This document shows positions 27,373-36,973 of a stretch of 64,000 nucleotides of DNA, piece by piece. The position numbers and the translations under genes are program-made. Under the pieces are notes generated by a model that saw only the letters and a list, made by a program, of their open reading frames with translations, searched no databases and was not told where the DNA came from. This stretch comes from Halolamina sediminis. GTDB taxonomy: Archaea; Halobacteriota; Halobacteria; Halobacteriales; Haloferacaceae. Where the stretch lies: NCBI RefSeq assembly GCF_001282785.1, contig NZ_CVUA01000001.1, forward strand, positions 620,001 to 684,000, read 5' to 3'. Position 1 is the first letter of the stretch. Each line of letters starts with the position of its first letter.

Positions 27373-29238
27373 GTGAACGTCGTTCCCGACACCAGCGTCG
27401 TCGTCGACGGCCGCGTCTCCGAGCGCGTCGCCGACGGGCGCTACGAGGGTGTCACCGTCTACGTCCCCGAAGCCGTCGTCGGCGAGCTCGAAGCCCAGGC
27501 CAACGCGGGGTACGACCCCGGCTGGAAGGGGCTGGAGGAGCTCCAGCGGCTCGCCGACTACGCCGACGAGGGGGAGATCGAAGTCGAGTACGTCGGCCGA
27601 CGACCCAACGCCGCGGAAACCGAGGGCGCCGGTGAGGGCGACATCGACGCGCTGATCCGCGACATCGCCGCCCAGCAGGCCGCGACGCTGCTGACCAGCG
27701 ACGGCGTGCAGGCCGAGGTCGCCCGCGCGAAGGGGCTCGACGTGGACTACGTCGAGCCCGTCGTCGACACCGACGCCGCCGAGCCCGAGAGCGAGGGGCT
27801 GGCCATCGAGCAGTTCTTCACCGAGGACACGATGAGCCTCCACCTCCGCTCGGACACGCGACCCAAGGCGAAGCGGGGCGACATCGGCGAGATGCGCTAC
27901 GAGCACATCGGCGACGAGCCCACCAGCGACGAGCAGATGGAGGAGTGGGCGACCGAAGTGATCGAGACCGCCCGCGCCTCCTCGGATGGGTTCATCGAGC
28001 TCAGCGAGGAGGGGATGGACATCGTCCAGTACCGCGACTACCGGATCGCGGTCGCCCGCCCGCCCTTCGCGGACGCGATCGAGATCACGGCCGTCCGGCC
28101 GGTCGCGAAGACCACGATCGAGGACTACGCGATGGCCGACGAGCTCAAGGACCGCTTCACCGAGCGCCAGCGCGGCGTGCTCATCTCGGGCTCGCCCGGC
28201 GCCGGGAAGTCCACGTTCGCACAGGCGGTCGCGGAGTATCTCAACGACAACGACTTCGCGGTCAAGACGATGGAGAAACCCCGGGACCTGCAGGTCGGCC
28301 CCGAGATCACCCAGTACACCGAGCTCGGCGGCTCGATGGAGAACACCGCCGACTCGCTGCTGATGGTCCGGCCGGACTACACCGTCTACGACGAGGTCCG
28401 GAAGTCCAGCGACTTCGAGACGTTCGCGGACATGCGGCTCGCGGGCGTCGGCATGATCGGCGTCGTCCACGCGACCCGCGCGATCGACGCGCTCCAGCGG
28501 CTCGTCGGCCGCGTCGAGCTCGGGATGATCCCGCAAGTCGTCGACACCGTCGTCTACATCGAAGCCGGGCAGATCCACACCGTGTTCGACGTGGAGACCG
28601 AGGTGAAGGTGCCCGCCGGCCTGACGGCGGAAGACCTCGCACGCCCGGTGATCATGGTCTCGGACACCGAGACGGGCGAGCCCAAGTACGAGATTTACAC
28701 GTTCAACCGACAGGTCGTCACCGTCCCGCTCGACGACGAGGGCGAGGAAACCTCCGGCGTGAACCAGATCGCGAAACAGGAGATCGAACGCGAGATCCAC
28801 TCCGTCGCCCGCGGCCACGTCGAGGTCGAACTCCAGGGGCAGGACCGCGCCGTGGTGTACGTCGAGGAGGACGACATCTCCTACGTGATCGGCAAGGGCG
28901 GCGGCCGGATCAGCGAGATCGAGGATCGCCTCGGAATCGACATCGACGTGCGGACCCACGAGGAGAACCCCGCGCCGGCGACCGCCAACGGCGGCACGGA
29001 GAGCGTCGGCTCGCCCCAGGGCGAGGTGGTCGAACCGGAGATCACCGCCCGCCACGTCGTGCTCCGACTCGACGAGCACGTCGGCGAGACCGTCGAGGTC
29101 CGGGCAGACGGCGACTACCTGTTCACGGCCACCGTCGGCCGCGGCGGCGACGTGCAGGTCTCTCGCGGCTCGGCGATCGCCGAGGAGCTCGAGGACGCGA
29201 TCGACCGCAAACAGCAGATCACGGTCGTTCCCGCCTGA
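27373..29238 (+). CDS. PIN domain, VirB11/PilT-type ATPase and KH domain protein (COG1855)
   Basis: A 621-residue archaeal protein of three parts. Residues 1-135 form a PIN domain, with Asp-rich nuclease signature VPDTSVVVDGR and later LLTSDGVQAEVA. The middle is a secretion-type ATPase with Walker A ISGSPGAGKSTFAQ near 270 and VRPDYTVYDEVRKSSDFE. The C-terminal KH-like RNA-binding segment is YVIGKGGGRISEIEDRLGI (about 495-515). The combination suggests an ATP-driven RNA-processing factor. It is conserved across archaea but not functionally established. The GTG at 27373 starts the conserved VNVVPDTS; a TATA-like GTATACAC precedes it. Confidence 0.87.
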   Translation: MNVVPDTSVVVDGRVSERVADGRYEGVTVYVPEAVVGELEAQANAGYDPGWKGLEELQRLADYADEGEIEVEYVGRRPNAAETEGAGEGDIDALIRDIAAQQAATLLTSDGVQAEVARAKGLDVDYVEPVVDTDAAEPESEGLAIEQFFTEDTMSLHLRSDTRPKAKRGDIGEMRYEHIGDEPTSDEQMEEWATEVIETARASSDGFIELSEEGMDIVQYRDYRIAVARPPFADAIEITAVRPVAKTTIEDYAMADELKDRFTERQRGVLISGSPGAGKSTFAQAVAEYLNDNDFAVKTMEKPRDLQVGPEITQYTELGGSMENTADSLLMVRPDYTVYDEVRKSSDFETFADMRLAGVGMIGVVHATRAIDALQRLVGRVELGMIPQVVDTVVYIEAGQIHTVFDVETEVKVPAGLTAEDLARPVIMVSDTETGEPKYEIYTFNRQVVTVPLDDEGEETSGVNQIAKQEIEREIHSVARGHVEVELQGQDRAVVYVEEDDISYVIGKGGGRISEIEDRLGIDIDVRTHEENPAPATANGGTESVGSPQGEVVEPEITARHVVLRLDEHVGETVEVRADGDYLFTATVGRGGDVQVSRGSAIAEELEDAIDRKQQITVVPA

Positions 29239-29391
29239 TCGGGGACCGCCACGCTGCCGGCAGCAGTTCTCGAACCCCGTCTGCGGTTGTTTCCGGACTC
29301 GCACAGCGACGCGACGGATCTTCTCCCCTGACTGTGATGGTTGTGAACTATGCACAGGGATTTATGCTGCTCGCCCCCCAACTCCCACGGT

Positions 29392-29595
29392 ATGGCCACG
29401 AACAACCGCGGCATGAACCCCCTCGACACGCTCCGGGACCGCTACGACACCGTCGAGACGGTCTGTCCGGCGTGTGGGTACGACGACGCCGACGGGAAGT
29501 GGACCGGCGAGACCGACGGCGCGGAGGTCCGGTACGAGCACGCCTGTCCGAGCTGTGGGCACGTGGCGGTCCGCCGGATCACGATCGGGCGCTGA
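29392..29595 (+). CDS. Small zinc-ribbon protein
   Basis: A 67-residue protein with two CxxC knuckles (CPACG near 28-32 and CPSCG near 53-57) separated by an acidic linker, and a basic C-terminus VAVRRITIGR. This is a typical haloarchaeal zinc microprotein of the HVO_0649/HVO_2753 kind; some have roles in motility, biofilm or stress. A TATA-like GATTTATGC lies about 30 bases before the ATG at 29392, in keeping with a leaderless transcript. It precedes uvrA by 88 bases on the same strand. Confidence 0.78.
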   Translation: MATNNRGMNPLDTLRDRYDTVETVCPACGYDDADGKWTGETDGAEVRYEHACPSCGHVAVRRITIGR

Positions 29596-29683
29596 ACCGC
29601 GCGGCGCTCGCGCCCGCTCCCGCGTGCGGGGACATCCCCGGGACCGACGGGTTCAACCCTGCCGACTCCGTAGCCCGCGCTGA

Positions 29684-32674
29684 ATGAGTAAGGACTTCAT
29701 CGAGGTCCGCGGGGCCGAGGAGAACAACCTCGCGGATCTCGACGTGGAGATCCCGCGGGAGGAGTTCAGCGTCGTCACCGGGCTCTCGGGGTCGGGGAAG
29801 TCCTCGTTGGCGTTCGACACCGTCTACGCCGAGGGACAGCGCCGCTACATCGAGAGCCTGTCGGCGTACGCCCGGAACTTCCTGGGGCAGATGGACAAGC
29901 CGCAGGTCGAGTCCGTCGAGGGGCTCTCGCCGGCCATCTCGATCGACCAGAAGAATGCCGCGAACAACCCCCGATCGACGGTGGGGACGGTCACGGAACT
30001 GCACGACTATCTCCGCCTCCTGTACGCCCGCGTCGGTACGCCCCACTGTCCCGAGTGCGGCCGCGAGGTCGGCACCCAGAGCGCCCAGCAGATGGTGCGC
30101 CGGGTGTTCGAACTGCCCGAGGGCACGCGTGCGAAGATCGCCGCGCCCGTCGTCCGCGACCAGAAGGGCGCGTTCGAGGACCTGTTCGAGGAACTCGTGA
30201 GCGAAGGCTATGCTCGCGTCGAGATCGACGGCGAGCGCTACGACCTCACCACCGACGACCCCGACCTCGACGAGAACTACGACCACACGATCGACGTGGT
30301 GGTCGACCGCGTGAAAGTCAGCGAGGAGGACCGCTCCCGGATCACCGACTCCGTCGAGACCGCCCTCGAAGAGGGCGACGGCGTGCTGAAGGTGATCCTC
30401 CCGTCGCCGCCCGAGGAGCTGCCCGAGTCGTTCGGCGGTAACGTCTCCCGGAGCACCGGCGACCTCGCCGACGACGAGGCGGACGCCGACGCGAACGAGC
30501 GACTGGTCGTCGAGTTCTCCGAGGAGCTCGCCTGCACCCACTGCGGCATCGACTTCTCGGAGATCGAGACGCGCTCCTTTTCGTTCAACTCTCCCCACGG
30601 CGCCTGCCCGGAGTGTGAGGGGATCGGCGAGACGAAGGAGGTCGACGAGGACCTCGTCGTCGTCGACCCCGAGAAGCCGATCAAGGACGTGTTCGAGGCC
30701 TGGAGCTACAACCGTTCGTACTACCAGACCCGGATCGACAGCGTCGCCGCCCACTTCGGCGTCGACGTGACGACGCCGTTCGCCGAGCTCACCGACAAGC
30801 AGCAGCGGCAGTTCCTCTACGGCACCGACGAGCAGGTGGTGTTCCAGCGTCAGACGAAAAACGGCACCCGGCGCAAGGAGAAGCGGTTCGAGGGCGTCAT
30901 CCCCAACCTCGAACGCCGCCACGTCGAGACTGACAGCGACTCGACCCGCGAGCACATCGAGGAGTACATGGCCGTCACCACCTGTCCGGCCTGCGAGGGG
31001 ACCCGGCTCAAGCCACAGTCGCGCTCCGTCCTCGTCGACGGCACCGACATCACCGAGGTCAATCGGCTGAGTATCGCCGACGCCCGTAAGCACTTCGAGG
31101 GGATGGAGGCGAACCTCTCCGAGCGCGATCGCACGATCGCCGAGGAGATCCTGAAGGAGATCCGCGCCCGGCTGGGCTTCATGGAGGAGGTCGGCCTCGA
31201 CTACCTCACGCTCGACCGCGAGGCCTCCACCCTCTCCGGCGGCGAGAGCCAGCGCATCCGGCTCGCGACGCAGGTCGGCTCCGGCCTCGTCGGCGTGCTG
31301 TACGTGCTCGACGAGCCCTCGATCGGGCTCCACCAGCGCGACAACGACCGTCTGCTGGACACGCTTGAGGGGCTCAGAGATCTCGGCAACACGCTGCTCG
31401 TCGTCGAACACGACGAGGAGACGATGCGCCGGGCCGACCACGTGATCGACATGGGCCCCGGCCCGGGCAAGCGGGGCGGCGAGATCGTCGCACAGGGCGA
31501 GTTCGACGACATCGTGAACACCGAAGCGTCGGTCACCGGCGACTATCTCGCCGGCCGGAAGACGGTACCTGTCCCCGACGAGCGTCGCGAGAGCGACGCG
31601 GCGCTCACGATCGTCGGCGCCCGCCAACACAACCTCGAGGACGTCGACGTCGACCTGCCGATCGGGCAGTTCACCGCCATCACGGGCGTCTCCGGCTCCG
31701 GGAAGTCCACGCTGATGCACGACGTGTTGTACAAGGGGCTGGCTCGGAAGATGAACGACAACACGAGCGTCGACCCCGGCGAGCACGACGCGATCGAGGG
31801 GACCGACGAGATCGAGACGGTGCGACTGATCGACCAGTCACCGATCGGTCGGACCCCCCGCTCGAACCCCGCGACGTACACGGGCGTGTTCGATCACATC
31901 CGCGAGGCGTTCGCCCAGACGAAACTCGCCCAGCAGCGCGGCTACGACAAGGGGCGGTTCTCGTTCAACGTCAAGGGCGGCCGCTGTGAGGAGTGTGGCG
32001 GGCAGGGGACGGTCAAGATCGAGATGAACTTCCTCTCGGACGTGCACGTCCCCTGCGAGGAGTGCGGCGGGGCCCGCTACAACGACGAGACGCTCGACGT
32101 GGAGTTCAAGGGGAAGACCATCGCCGACGTGCTCGACATGGACGTGGCCGAGGCGTACGACTTCTTCGAGGCCAACAGCCAACTGCGCCGCCGGCTCAAG
32201 CTCCTGAAGGACGTGGGGCTGGGGTACATGAAGCTCGGCCAGCCCTCGACCACGCTCTCCGGTGGGGAGGCCCAGCGCGTCAAGCTGGCCGAGGAGCTCG
32301 GGAAGAAGCAGACCGGCGAGACGCTGTACCTGCTCGACGAGCCGACGACCGGCCTCCACAAGGAGGACGAGCGCAAGCTGATCGAGGTGCTCCAGCGCCT
32401 GACCGACAACGGGAACACCGTCGTGGTGGTCGAACATGAGCTTGACCTGATCAAGAACGCCGACAACGTCGTCGACCTCGGCCCCGAGGGCGGCGAGGGC
32501 GGCGGCGAGATCGTCGCGAGCGGGACGCCCGAGGACGTCGCCCGGATCGACGACTCCCACACTGGGCGCTACCTCCGTGACTACCTCCCGAGCGTCGACA
32601 TGGAGGGACCGCGTGCGGACCGCCGGAAGCCGGCGAAGGAGGAGGCCGAAGCGCCCGCGGCCGACGACGACTGA
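29684..32674 (+). CDS. uvrA: Excinuclease ABC subunit UvrA
   Basis: A 996-residue damage-recognition ATPase of nucleotide-excision repair. It contains two ABC ATPase modules with Walker A motifs GLSGSGKSS (about 33-41) and GVSGSGKST (about 668-676), and signatures [14 protein letters not shown] and [14 protein letters not shown]. Zinc-binding CxxC pairs include [16 protein letters not shown]...CPEC and CEECGGQG...CEECGGAR. This bacterial-type NER system was acquired by many archaea; uvrB and uvrC are not in this window. Its TGA overlaps the ATG of the following lipoprotein gene. Confidence 0.97.
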   Translation: MSKDFIEVRGAEENNLADLDVEIPREEFSVVTGLSGSGKSSLAFDTVYAEGQRRYIESLSAYARNFLGQMDKPQVESVEGLSPAISIDQKNAANNPRSTVGTVTELHDYLRLLYARVGTPHCPECGREVGTQSAQQMVRRVFELPEGTRAKIAAPVVRDQKGAFEDLFEELVSEGYARVEIDGERYDLTTDDPDLDENYDHTIDVVVDRVKVSEEDRSRITDSVETALEEGDGVLKVILPSPPEELPESFGGNVSRSTGDLADDEADADANERLVVEFSEELACTHCGIDFSEIETRSFSFNSPHGACPECEGIGETKEVDEDLVVVDPEKPIKDVFEAWSYNRSYYQTRIDSVAAHFGVDVTTPFAELTDKQQRQFLYGTDEQVVFQRQTKNGTRRKEKRFEGVIPNLERRHVETDSDSTREHIEEYMAVTTCPACEGTRLKPQSRSVLVDGTDITEVNRLSIADARKHFEGMEANLSERDRTIAEEILKEIRARLGFMEEVGLDYLTLDREASTLSGGESQRIRLATQVGSGLVGVLYVLDEPSIGLHQRDNDRLLDTLEGLRDLGNTLLVVEHDEETMRRADHVIDMGPGPGKRGGEIVAQGEFDDIVNTEASVTGDYLAGRKTVPVPDERRESDAALTIVGARQHNLEDVDVDLPIGQFTAITGVSGSGKSTLMHDVLYKGLARKMNDNTSVDPGEHDAIEGTDEIETVRLIDQSPIGRTPRSNPATYTGVFDHIREAFAQTKLAQQRGYDKGRFSFNVKGGRCEECGGQGTVKIEMNFLSDVHVPCEECGGARYNDETLDVEFKGKTIADVLDMDVAEAYDFFEANSQLRRRLKLLKDVGLGYMKLGQPSTTLSGGEAQRVKLAEELGKKQTGETLYLLDEPTTGLHKEDERKLIEVLQRLTDNGNTVVVVEHELDLIKNADNVVDLGPEGGEGGGEIVASGTPEDVARIDDSHTGRYLRDYLPSVDMEGPRADRRKPAKEEAEAPAADDD

Positions 32675-33132
32675 TGCCCGAACTCTCCCGCCGCCGACTG
32701 CTCGCCGCCGGCGCGACGGCGACGCTCGTCGGCACCGCCGGCTGTACGGCCGCCGAGCGCGCCCGACTCAACCCCTTCGCCGAGCCGCCGGTGTCGATGA
32801 CGGCCATCCGGGCCAGCGGTGACGAGACGGAGACGAACTGCAGCCTCGATGCCGAAGCAGTTTCCGAGATCCCGGAGCTACAGAACCCCCTCGACGAGCT
32901 CGCCGACGCCGATGACGGCGACCGCGTCGAACGCGGGCTCTCGATCGCGACGGGGCGGCAGATATCGAACCTGTTCACCCGCCAGTGTGACGGCGACGTG
33001 GGCGGGATCTACCGCTACGACGGTGCCGCCTACCTGATCGGGCTGACCTACCGCGATCAGGCCGACCACCAGGACCACCACGACCACTTGGCCGAGAGCG
33101 CGACCGAGACCGAAACGCCGAGCGAGCAGTAA
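32674..33132 (+). CDS. Tat-type lipoprotein with His-rich tail, unknown function
   Basis: A 152-residue exported protein. The N-terminus has SRRRLLAAG and a lipobox ending at Cys24 (GTAGC). The mature part has two cysteines (NCSLDAEAV and TRQCDGDVGG), predicted to form one disulfide pair, and a His/Asp cluster DQADHQDHHDHLAE near 129-142 that could bind metal. I recognise no family. Its ATG overlaps the uvrA stop (TGATG), so the two are translated from one mRNA, which is odd for an excision-repair enzyme and a surface lipoprotein. Confidence 0.75.
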   Translation: MPELSRRRLLAAGATATLVGTAGCTAAERARLNPFAEPPVSMTAIRASGDETETNCSLDAEAVSEIPELQNPLDELADADDGDRVERGLSIATGRQISNLFTRQCDGDVGGIYRYDGAAYLIGLTYRDQADHQDHHDHLAESATETETPSEQ

Positions 33133-33172
33133 CGGCCCTACCTTTTCGACGCTCCACGCCTTCTCCCCGATT

Positions 33173-34180
33173 ATGTCCACCGCCTACGCCGTCTACGAGG
33201 ACGCGCTGTTCGTCGTCGACACGGCTCGCGAGACGGTCGTCCACGAGGAGCCGTTCGACTCCCGAACCGAGTGCGTCGCCGTGACCGACGGCACTCTCCT
33301 CGTCGGCACGTTCGAGGAGGGCCTCCAGCGCTCGACTGACGAGGGTGCGTCGTGGGAGCGCGCTGCTGGGATCGAGCAGGACGCGGTTACCTCGCTCGCG
33401 GTCGCGCCCCACGACCCCAAGACGGTCTACGCCGGCACCGAGCCCAGCCGTCTCTACCGGAGCACCGACGGCGGGGAGACGTTCGAGCGACTGCCGGGCC
33501 TCACGGATCTCCCCTCGTCGGCGGAGTGGTCGTTCCCGCCGCGGCCAGACACCCACCACGTTCGCTGGATCGAGCCGGATCCGGGTGATCCGGACCTCCT
33601 GCACGTCGCGGTCGAGGCCGGCGCGCTCCTACGCGCTCACGTCGACGCCGACGGGAGCGTCGACTGGACCGATCGCGTTTCGAGCGCTCGCCGGGACGTG
33701 CACACGATCGCGACCCATCCCGAACGGCCCGCCCACGCGTGGGTTGCCGCGGGCGATGGATACGCCGAGACGACGGACGCTGGCGAGTCGTGGCAGCATC
33801 CGCAGGACGGCCTCGATCACACGTACTGCTGGAGCGTCGCGGTTGGACTGCCTCCCGAACGGCCCGACGGCTCGACGCCGCGGATCCTGCTCTCGGCGGC
33901 GACGAGCGCGCGCGAGGCACACCGTGTCGGCGAGTCCTACCTCTACCGGCGAGACGGTGGTGAGTGGGAACGACTCGACGATCGCGGAATCCCGACCGGA
34001 GAGGGGGTGTACCGCGCGGTACTGGCACGCGGCGACGACGAAACGACGTTCTGGGCGGCGAACAACCACGGACTGTACTGCACCGACGACGGCGCCGATT
34101 CGTGGACCGGGATCGACGTGTCGTGGGCAGATCGCGTCGGCGAGCAGACGTGCCGTGGACTCACGATCGTCGTTGACTGA
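33173..34180 (+). CDS. BNR/YCF48-like beta-propeller protein
   Basis: A 335-residue repeat protein. Several Asp-box-like turns (STDEGASWERA, STDGGETFERL, TTDAGESWQHP, CTDDGADSWTG) are spaced about 45-90 residues apart and mark blades of a beta-propeller. It has no signal peptide, so it is probably cytoplasmic. Similar haloarchaeal proteins are annotated as glycosyl hydrolase or photosystem II assembly (YCF48) homologues only by fold. The catalytic residues of sialidases are not evident. The start is ATG at 33173, 40 bases after the lipoprotein gene. Confidence 0.75.
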   Translation: MSTAYAVYEDALFVVDTARETVVHEEPFDSRTECVAVTDGTLLVGTFEEGLQRSTDEGASWERAAGIEQDAVTSLAVAPHDPKTVYAGTEPSRLYRSTDGGETFERLPGLTDLPSSAEWSFPPRPDTHHVRWIEPDPGDPDLLHVAVEAGALLRAHVDADGSVDWTDRVSSARRDVHTIATHPERPAHAWVAAGDGYAETTDAGESWQHPQDGLDHTYCWSVAVGLPPERPDGSTPRILLSAATSAREAHRVGESYLYRRDGGEWERLDDRGIPTGEGVYRAVLARGDDETTFWAANNHGLYCTDDGADSWTGIDVSWADRVGEQTCRGLTIVVD

Positions 34181-34351
34181 TCCCGCAACCTGAACTTCAA
34201 GTACCGGAACGCGACCACCACCGTCGATGCAGTAACCGACAGCGCGGGTCGAACACGGCCGGAGTCCGACGTACCGGCCCGCGATAGGGAAGCGCGTCGG
34301 CTGTCAGCCCCAACCACGAGACATATGTCCCGAGCCCGGGTAGCCGGGGGT

Positions 34352-35440
34352 ATGTACGACTTCGCCGTCGTCGGCGTCGGGCCCGCCGGCGCGCGCGTCG
34401 CCCGCCGTGCGGCTGAGGCGGGCTACGACGTGGTCGCCTTCGAGCAGGGGGAGATCGGGACGCCACTCGCCTGCTCGGGACACGTCTCGAGGGACATCTG
34501 GGAGTACACCCCCGCGGGTGCCCGCGAGGAACTGCTCCAGAACGAGGTGTACGGTGCCGACTTCCACGTCGGCGGCGCCGAGAGCGACGCCTACCCGTTC
34601 TACAAGGACGAGCCCGTCTCGAACGTGATCGACCGCGAGGAACTGGACCGCATCCTCGCTGAGGCGGCCAGCGACGCGGGCGCCGAGATCCACGACGGCC
34701 ACACCGTCACGGGTGTCGACGAGCGGACCGACAGCGTCGAACTCACGGTCTCGCCGGACGACGGCGACGCGTTCACCGTCGAGGCGCGGATGCTTGCCGG
34801 CTGTGACGGCCCGGTCTCTCGGACCAGACGCGCGGTCGACCTCCCCGAACCCGACGAGAAGCTCCACGGCGTGCTGGGGTTCGACTCTGCCCCCGACCAC
34901 GGCGACTTCGTCGACGTGCACCTCACGGTGCCGAGCTTCTTCGCGTGGCGCATCCCGCGTGGCGAAGCCGGCGTCGAGTACGGGCTCGCGGTCCGGCCGG
35001 ACGCCGACAGCGACGCCCGCGCCCGGTTCGACCGCCTCGTCGACGCCTACGGCGCCGAGATCGACCGGTTCTGTTCGGGTGCGATCCCGATCGGGCCGCC
35101 GGACTCCGTCACGTCCCACCGCGTGTTTCTGGTCGGCGACGCGGCCGCACAGACGAAACCGTTCACCGGCGGTGGCATCCTCTATGGAATGCGCTCGGCG
35201 GACCACGCGGTCAGGGCGATCGATCCCGACGATCCGGCCACGCTGTCGGCGTACGAGGCGGCGTGGCGCGACGAGCTCGCAACGGAGATCCGGCTCGGTC
35301 ACTGGCTGCGCCGCGCCTACTCGCTCCCGGAGCCGATCCAGCGGTTCGGACTCCGGCTCACGTCGGGCGAAATCGGGGTCCACATGGACCGCCCGACCAC
35401 GCTGTTCTCCCGGGAGCACCTGCGGAGCTACCTTCCCTGA
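34352..35440 (+). CDS. Geranylgeranyl reductase family flavoprotein
   Basis: A 362-residue FAD-dependent reductase that saturates isoprenoid double bonds, most likely in archaeal ether lipids or quinone side chains. The FAD-binding N-terminus is FAVVGVGPAGARVARRAAEA. The GGR cysteine motif is in LACSGHVS. The substrate-site segment FFAWRIPRGEAGVEYGL corresponds to the family's YxWxFP region, and VFLVGDAAAQTKPFTGGGIL is the second FAD motif. The ATG at 34352 is preferred to an ATG nine codons upstream because the FAD-binding strand starts at once. It converges with the GcvT-like gene. Confidence 0.87.
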   Translation: MYDFAVVGVGPAGARVARRAAEAGYDVVAFEQGEIGTPLACSGHVSRDIWEYTPAGAREELLQNEVYGADFHVGGAESDAYPFYKDEPVSNVIDREELDRILAEAASDAGAEIHDGHTVTGVDERTDSVELTVSPDDGDAFTVEARMLAGCDGPVSRTRRAVDLPEPDEKLHGVLGFDSAPDHGDFVDVHLTVPSFFAWRIPRGEAGVEYGLAVRPDADSDARARFDRLVDAYGAEIDRFCSGAIPIGPPDSVTSHRVFLVGDAAAQTKPFTGGGILYGMRSADHAVRAIDPDDPATLSAYEAAWRDELATEIRLGHWLRRAYSLPEPIQRFGLRLTSGEIGVHMDRPTTLFSREHLRSYLP

Positions 35441-35448
35441 CTACCCGC

Positions 35449-36492
35449 TCAGTACGACGGGAGCCGCCCGGACTGCTCGCCACCCTCGACGAACGGGAGC
35501 GACGACCGCGTCGCTCTGACCTCCCCGCGATCGGTCCGGACGGCACGAACCGACGCGTCCCGATCGATCCGCGCGAACGCGATCGGTTCCGACAGCGACG
35601 GGCTCCACCCTGCCCGCGTCACGCGGCCGATCGGGGCGTCCGAACCGAGCACGGCGGCCCCGCTTCCGGGGATCCGGTCGTCGTCCGCGGCGTCGATCCG
35701 GAGGCCGACGAGCCGGTGGCTCGGCTCCTCCGTGGTCTCCCCGACGCCGGCGACGCGAGCCAGCCCGGTCGATTCCGGGGACTCGCCGCGGATGTCGGGG
35801 TCGAACAGCGGCGTCCCGGCTTCGAGGGTGAGCGTCTCGTACGTCCGGTAGCCGAAGGGGGCGGCGCCGTTGCCCCGCGAGAGCAGCGTCATCCACACCT
35901 CCCCGGCGTCGTCGGCGGCACAGATCACCTCGTAGCTCTCCTCGCCGCCCGGCGCGTCCCCGGCGACGACGGAGACGCCGGCGTCGCCCATCGACCCACG
36001 GACGAACGAGTACGCCCCCGTCGGCGCGCCGGCGTTGTGCAGCACCGACGCGATCTTCTCGGTCGCCATCGGGCCGTGGACGCCGAACACGCCGAACTCG
36101 GTCGTCGCCTCGCGGGCGGTCACATCGCGGTCGGCGGCGGCCAGCCGGCGGGCCAGCGGCTCGGCACGCCCCGGCGGCGTGAACAGCAACAGGCGCTCGC
36201 CGGCGTCGTAGACGAACAGTTCGGCCTCGATCGTTCTGCCGTCGAGTACTAGCGCGTAGCAGCCCCCGCCGTCCGTGCCGGGCAGCTCGTTGGTGACGGC
36301 CTCGCCGACGACGGTGTGACGATCGCTCCCCGTCACGACGACGACGCCGTACCCCATCTCGATGGCGCCGACGCCGTTGCGGACTGCCCGGACCGTCCGG
36401 TCGGGGCGCCCGTACTCTTCGACCACTTCGCGGCCGCCGCGCTCGCCGAACGTCGCGCCGTGATCGGCGTGGCTCCCGCCGACTAGCGTCAT
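35449..36492 (-). CDS. GcvT/YgfZ-like folate-binding protein
   Basis: A 347-residue protein of the aminomethyltransferase/YgfZ fold. The C-terminal half shows the GcvT-like segment YRTYETLTLEAGTPLFDPDI and a late barrel-like domain (GRVTRAGWSPSLSEPIAFARI). The family either handles the glycine-cleavage methylene group or, as YgfZ, supports Fe-S cluster repair. The bacterial YgfZ motif KGCYxGQE is not present, and no gcvP or gcvH lies nearby, so the role is open. The start is ATG at 36492. A winged-helix gene in the same direction lies 48 bases upstream. Confidence 0.78.
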   Translation of the reverse strand: MTLVGGSHADHGATFGERGGREVVEEYGRPDRTVRAVRNGVGAIEMGYGVVVVTGSDRHTVVGEAVTNELPGTDGGGCYALVLDGRTIEAELFVYDAGERLLLFTPPGRAEPLARRLAAADRDVTAREATTEFGVFGVHGPMATEKIASVLHNAGAPTGAYSFVRGSMGDAGVSVVAGDAPGGEESYEVICAADDAGEVWMTLLSRGNGAAPFGYRTYETLTLEAGTPLFDPDIRGESPESTGLARVAGVGETTEEPSHRLVGLRIDAADDDRIPGSGAAVLGSDAPIGRVTRAGWSPSLSEPIAFARIDRDASVRAVRTDRGEVRATRSSLPFVEGGEQSGRLPSY

Positions 36493-36540
36493 TGCCCGAC
36501 GGTTCGGCGCCCGCGGGAAAAACTCCGCCGGTTCCGCGGC

Positions 36541-36840
36541 TCAGAACCCGAACCGGTCCCGGATGATCTCCAGCACGCTCGGTTCCTCCTCGTCGAGATC
36601 CTCGGGGTCGGCGACGACTCCCTCCGCGGGGTAGAGCACCACCCCGTCGCCGTTGCTTTCCACCTCGATCAGCCCCGCATCCTTGAGGTCACCGAGCGCG
36701 GGCTCGAGCCGGTCGATGTCGGCGTCGACCGCCGCGCGCAGTTCGAGTACGCTCATCCCCTCCTCGGCGCGGTCGGCCAGCGCCGCGAGCACCTCGAACT
36801 CCACTTCGTCCCTGTCGCGATGCTCCGGACTGACGGCCAT
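36541..36840 (-). CDS. Small winged-helix protein, halobacterial
   Basis: A 99-residue acidic protein with a predicted winged-helix fold (about 12-70: FEVLAALADRAEEGMSVLEL, DIDRLEPALGDLKDAGLIEV). It resembles MarR/HTH domains and could regulate transcription, but the surface is acidic and no target is visible. It is the first gene of a possible two-gene unit with the GcvT-like gene. It is divergent from the zinc-ribbon gene at 36974. Confidence 0.7.
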   Translation of the reverse strand: MAVSPEHRDRDEVEFEVLAALADRAEEGMSVLELRAAVDADIDRLEPALGDLKDAGLIEVESNGDGVVLYPAEGVVADPEDLDEEEPSVLEIIRDRFGF

Positions 36841-36940
36841 ACCCGACCGTGGGAGTGCGAACGGCTTACCTCTACCGGCGACTGGCGGCCCGACCGGCGT
36901 GCTGTGGGGACTCGCACGGCCACCACGGCAGGTGGCGGGG

Positions 36941-36949
36941 TATTTTTAG
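36941..36949 (+). promoter_or_regulatory. TATA box for the double zinc-ribbon gene
   Basis: TATTTTTAG lies about 28-30 bases before the ATG at 36974 and is the clearest haloarchaeal TATA element in the window. It implies a leaderless transcript. Confidence 0.65.
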
Positions 36950-36973
36950 CCTTCCGCCCGTCTAACTCGGGTA

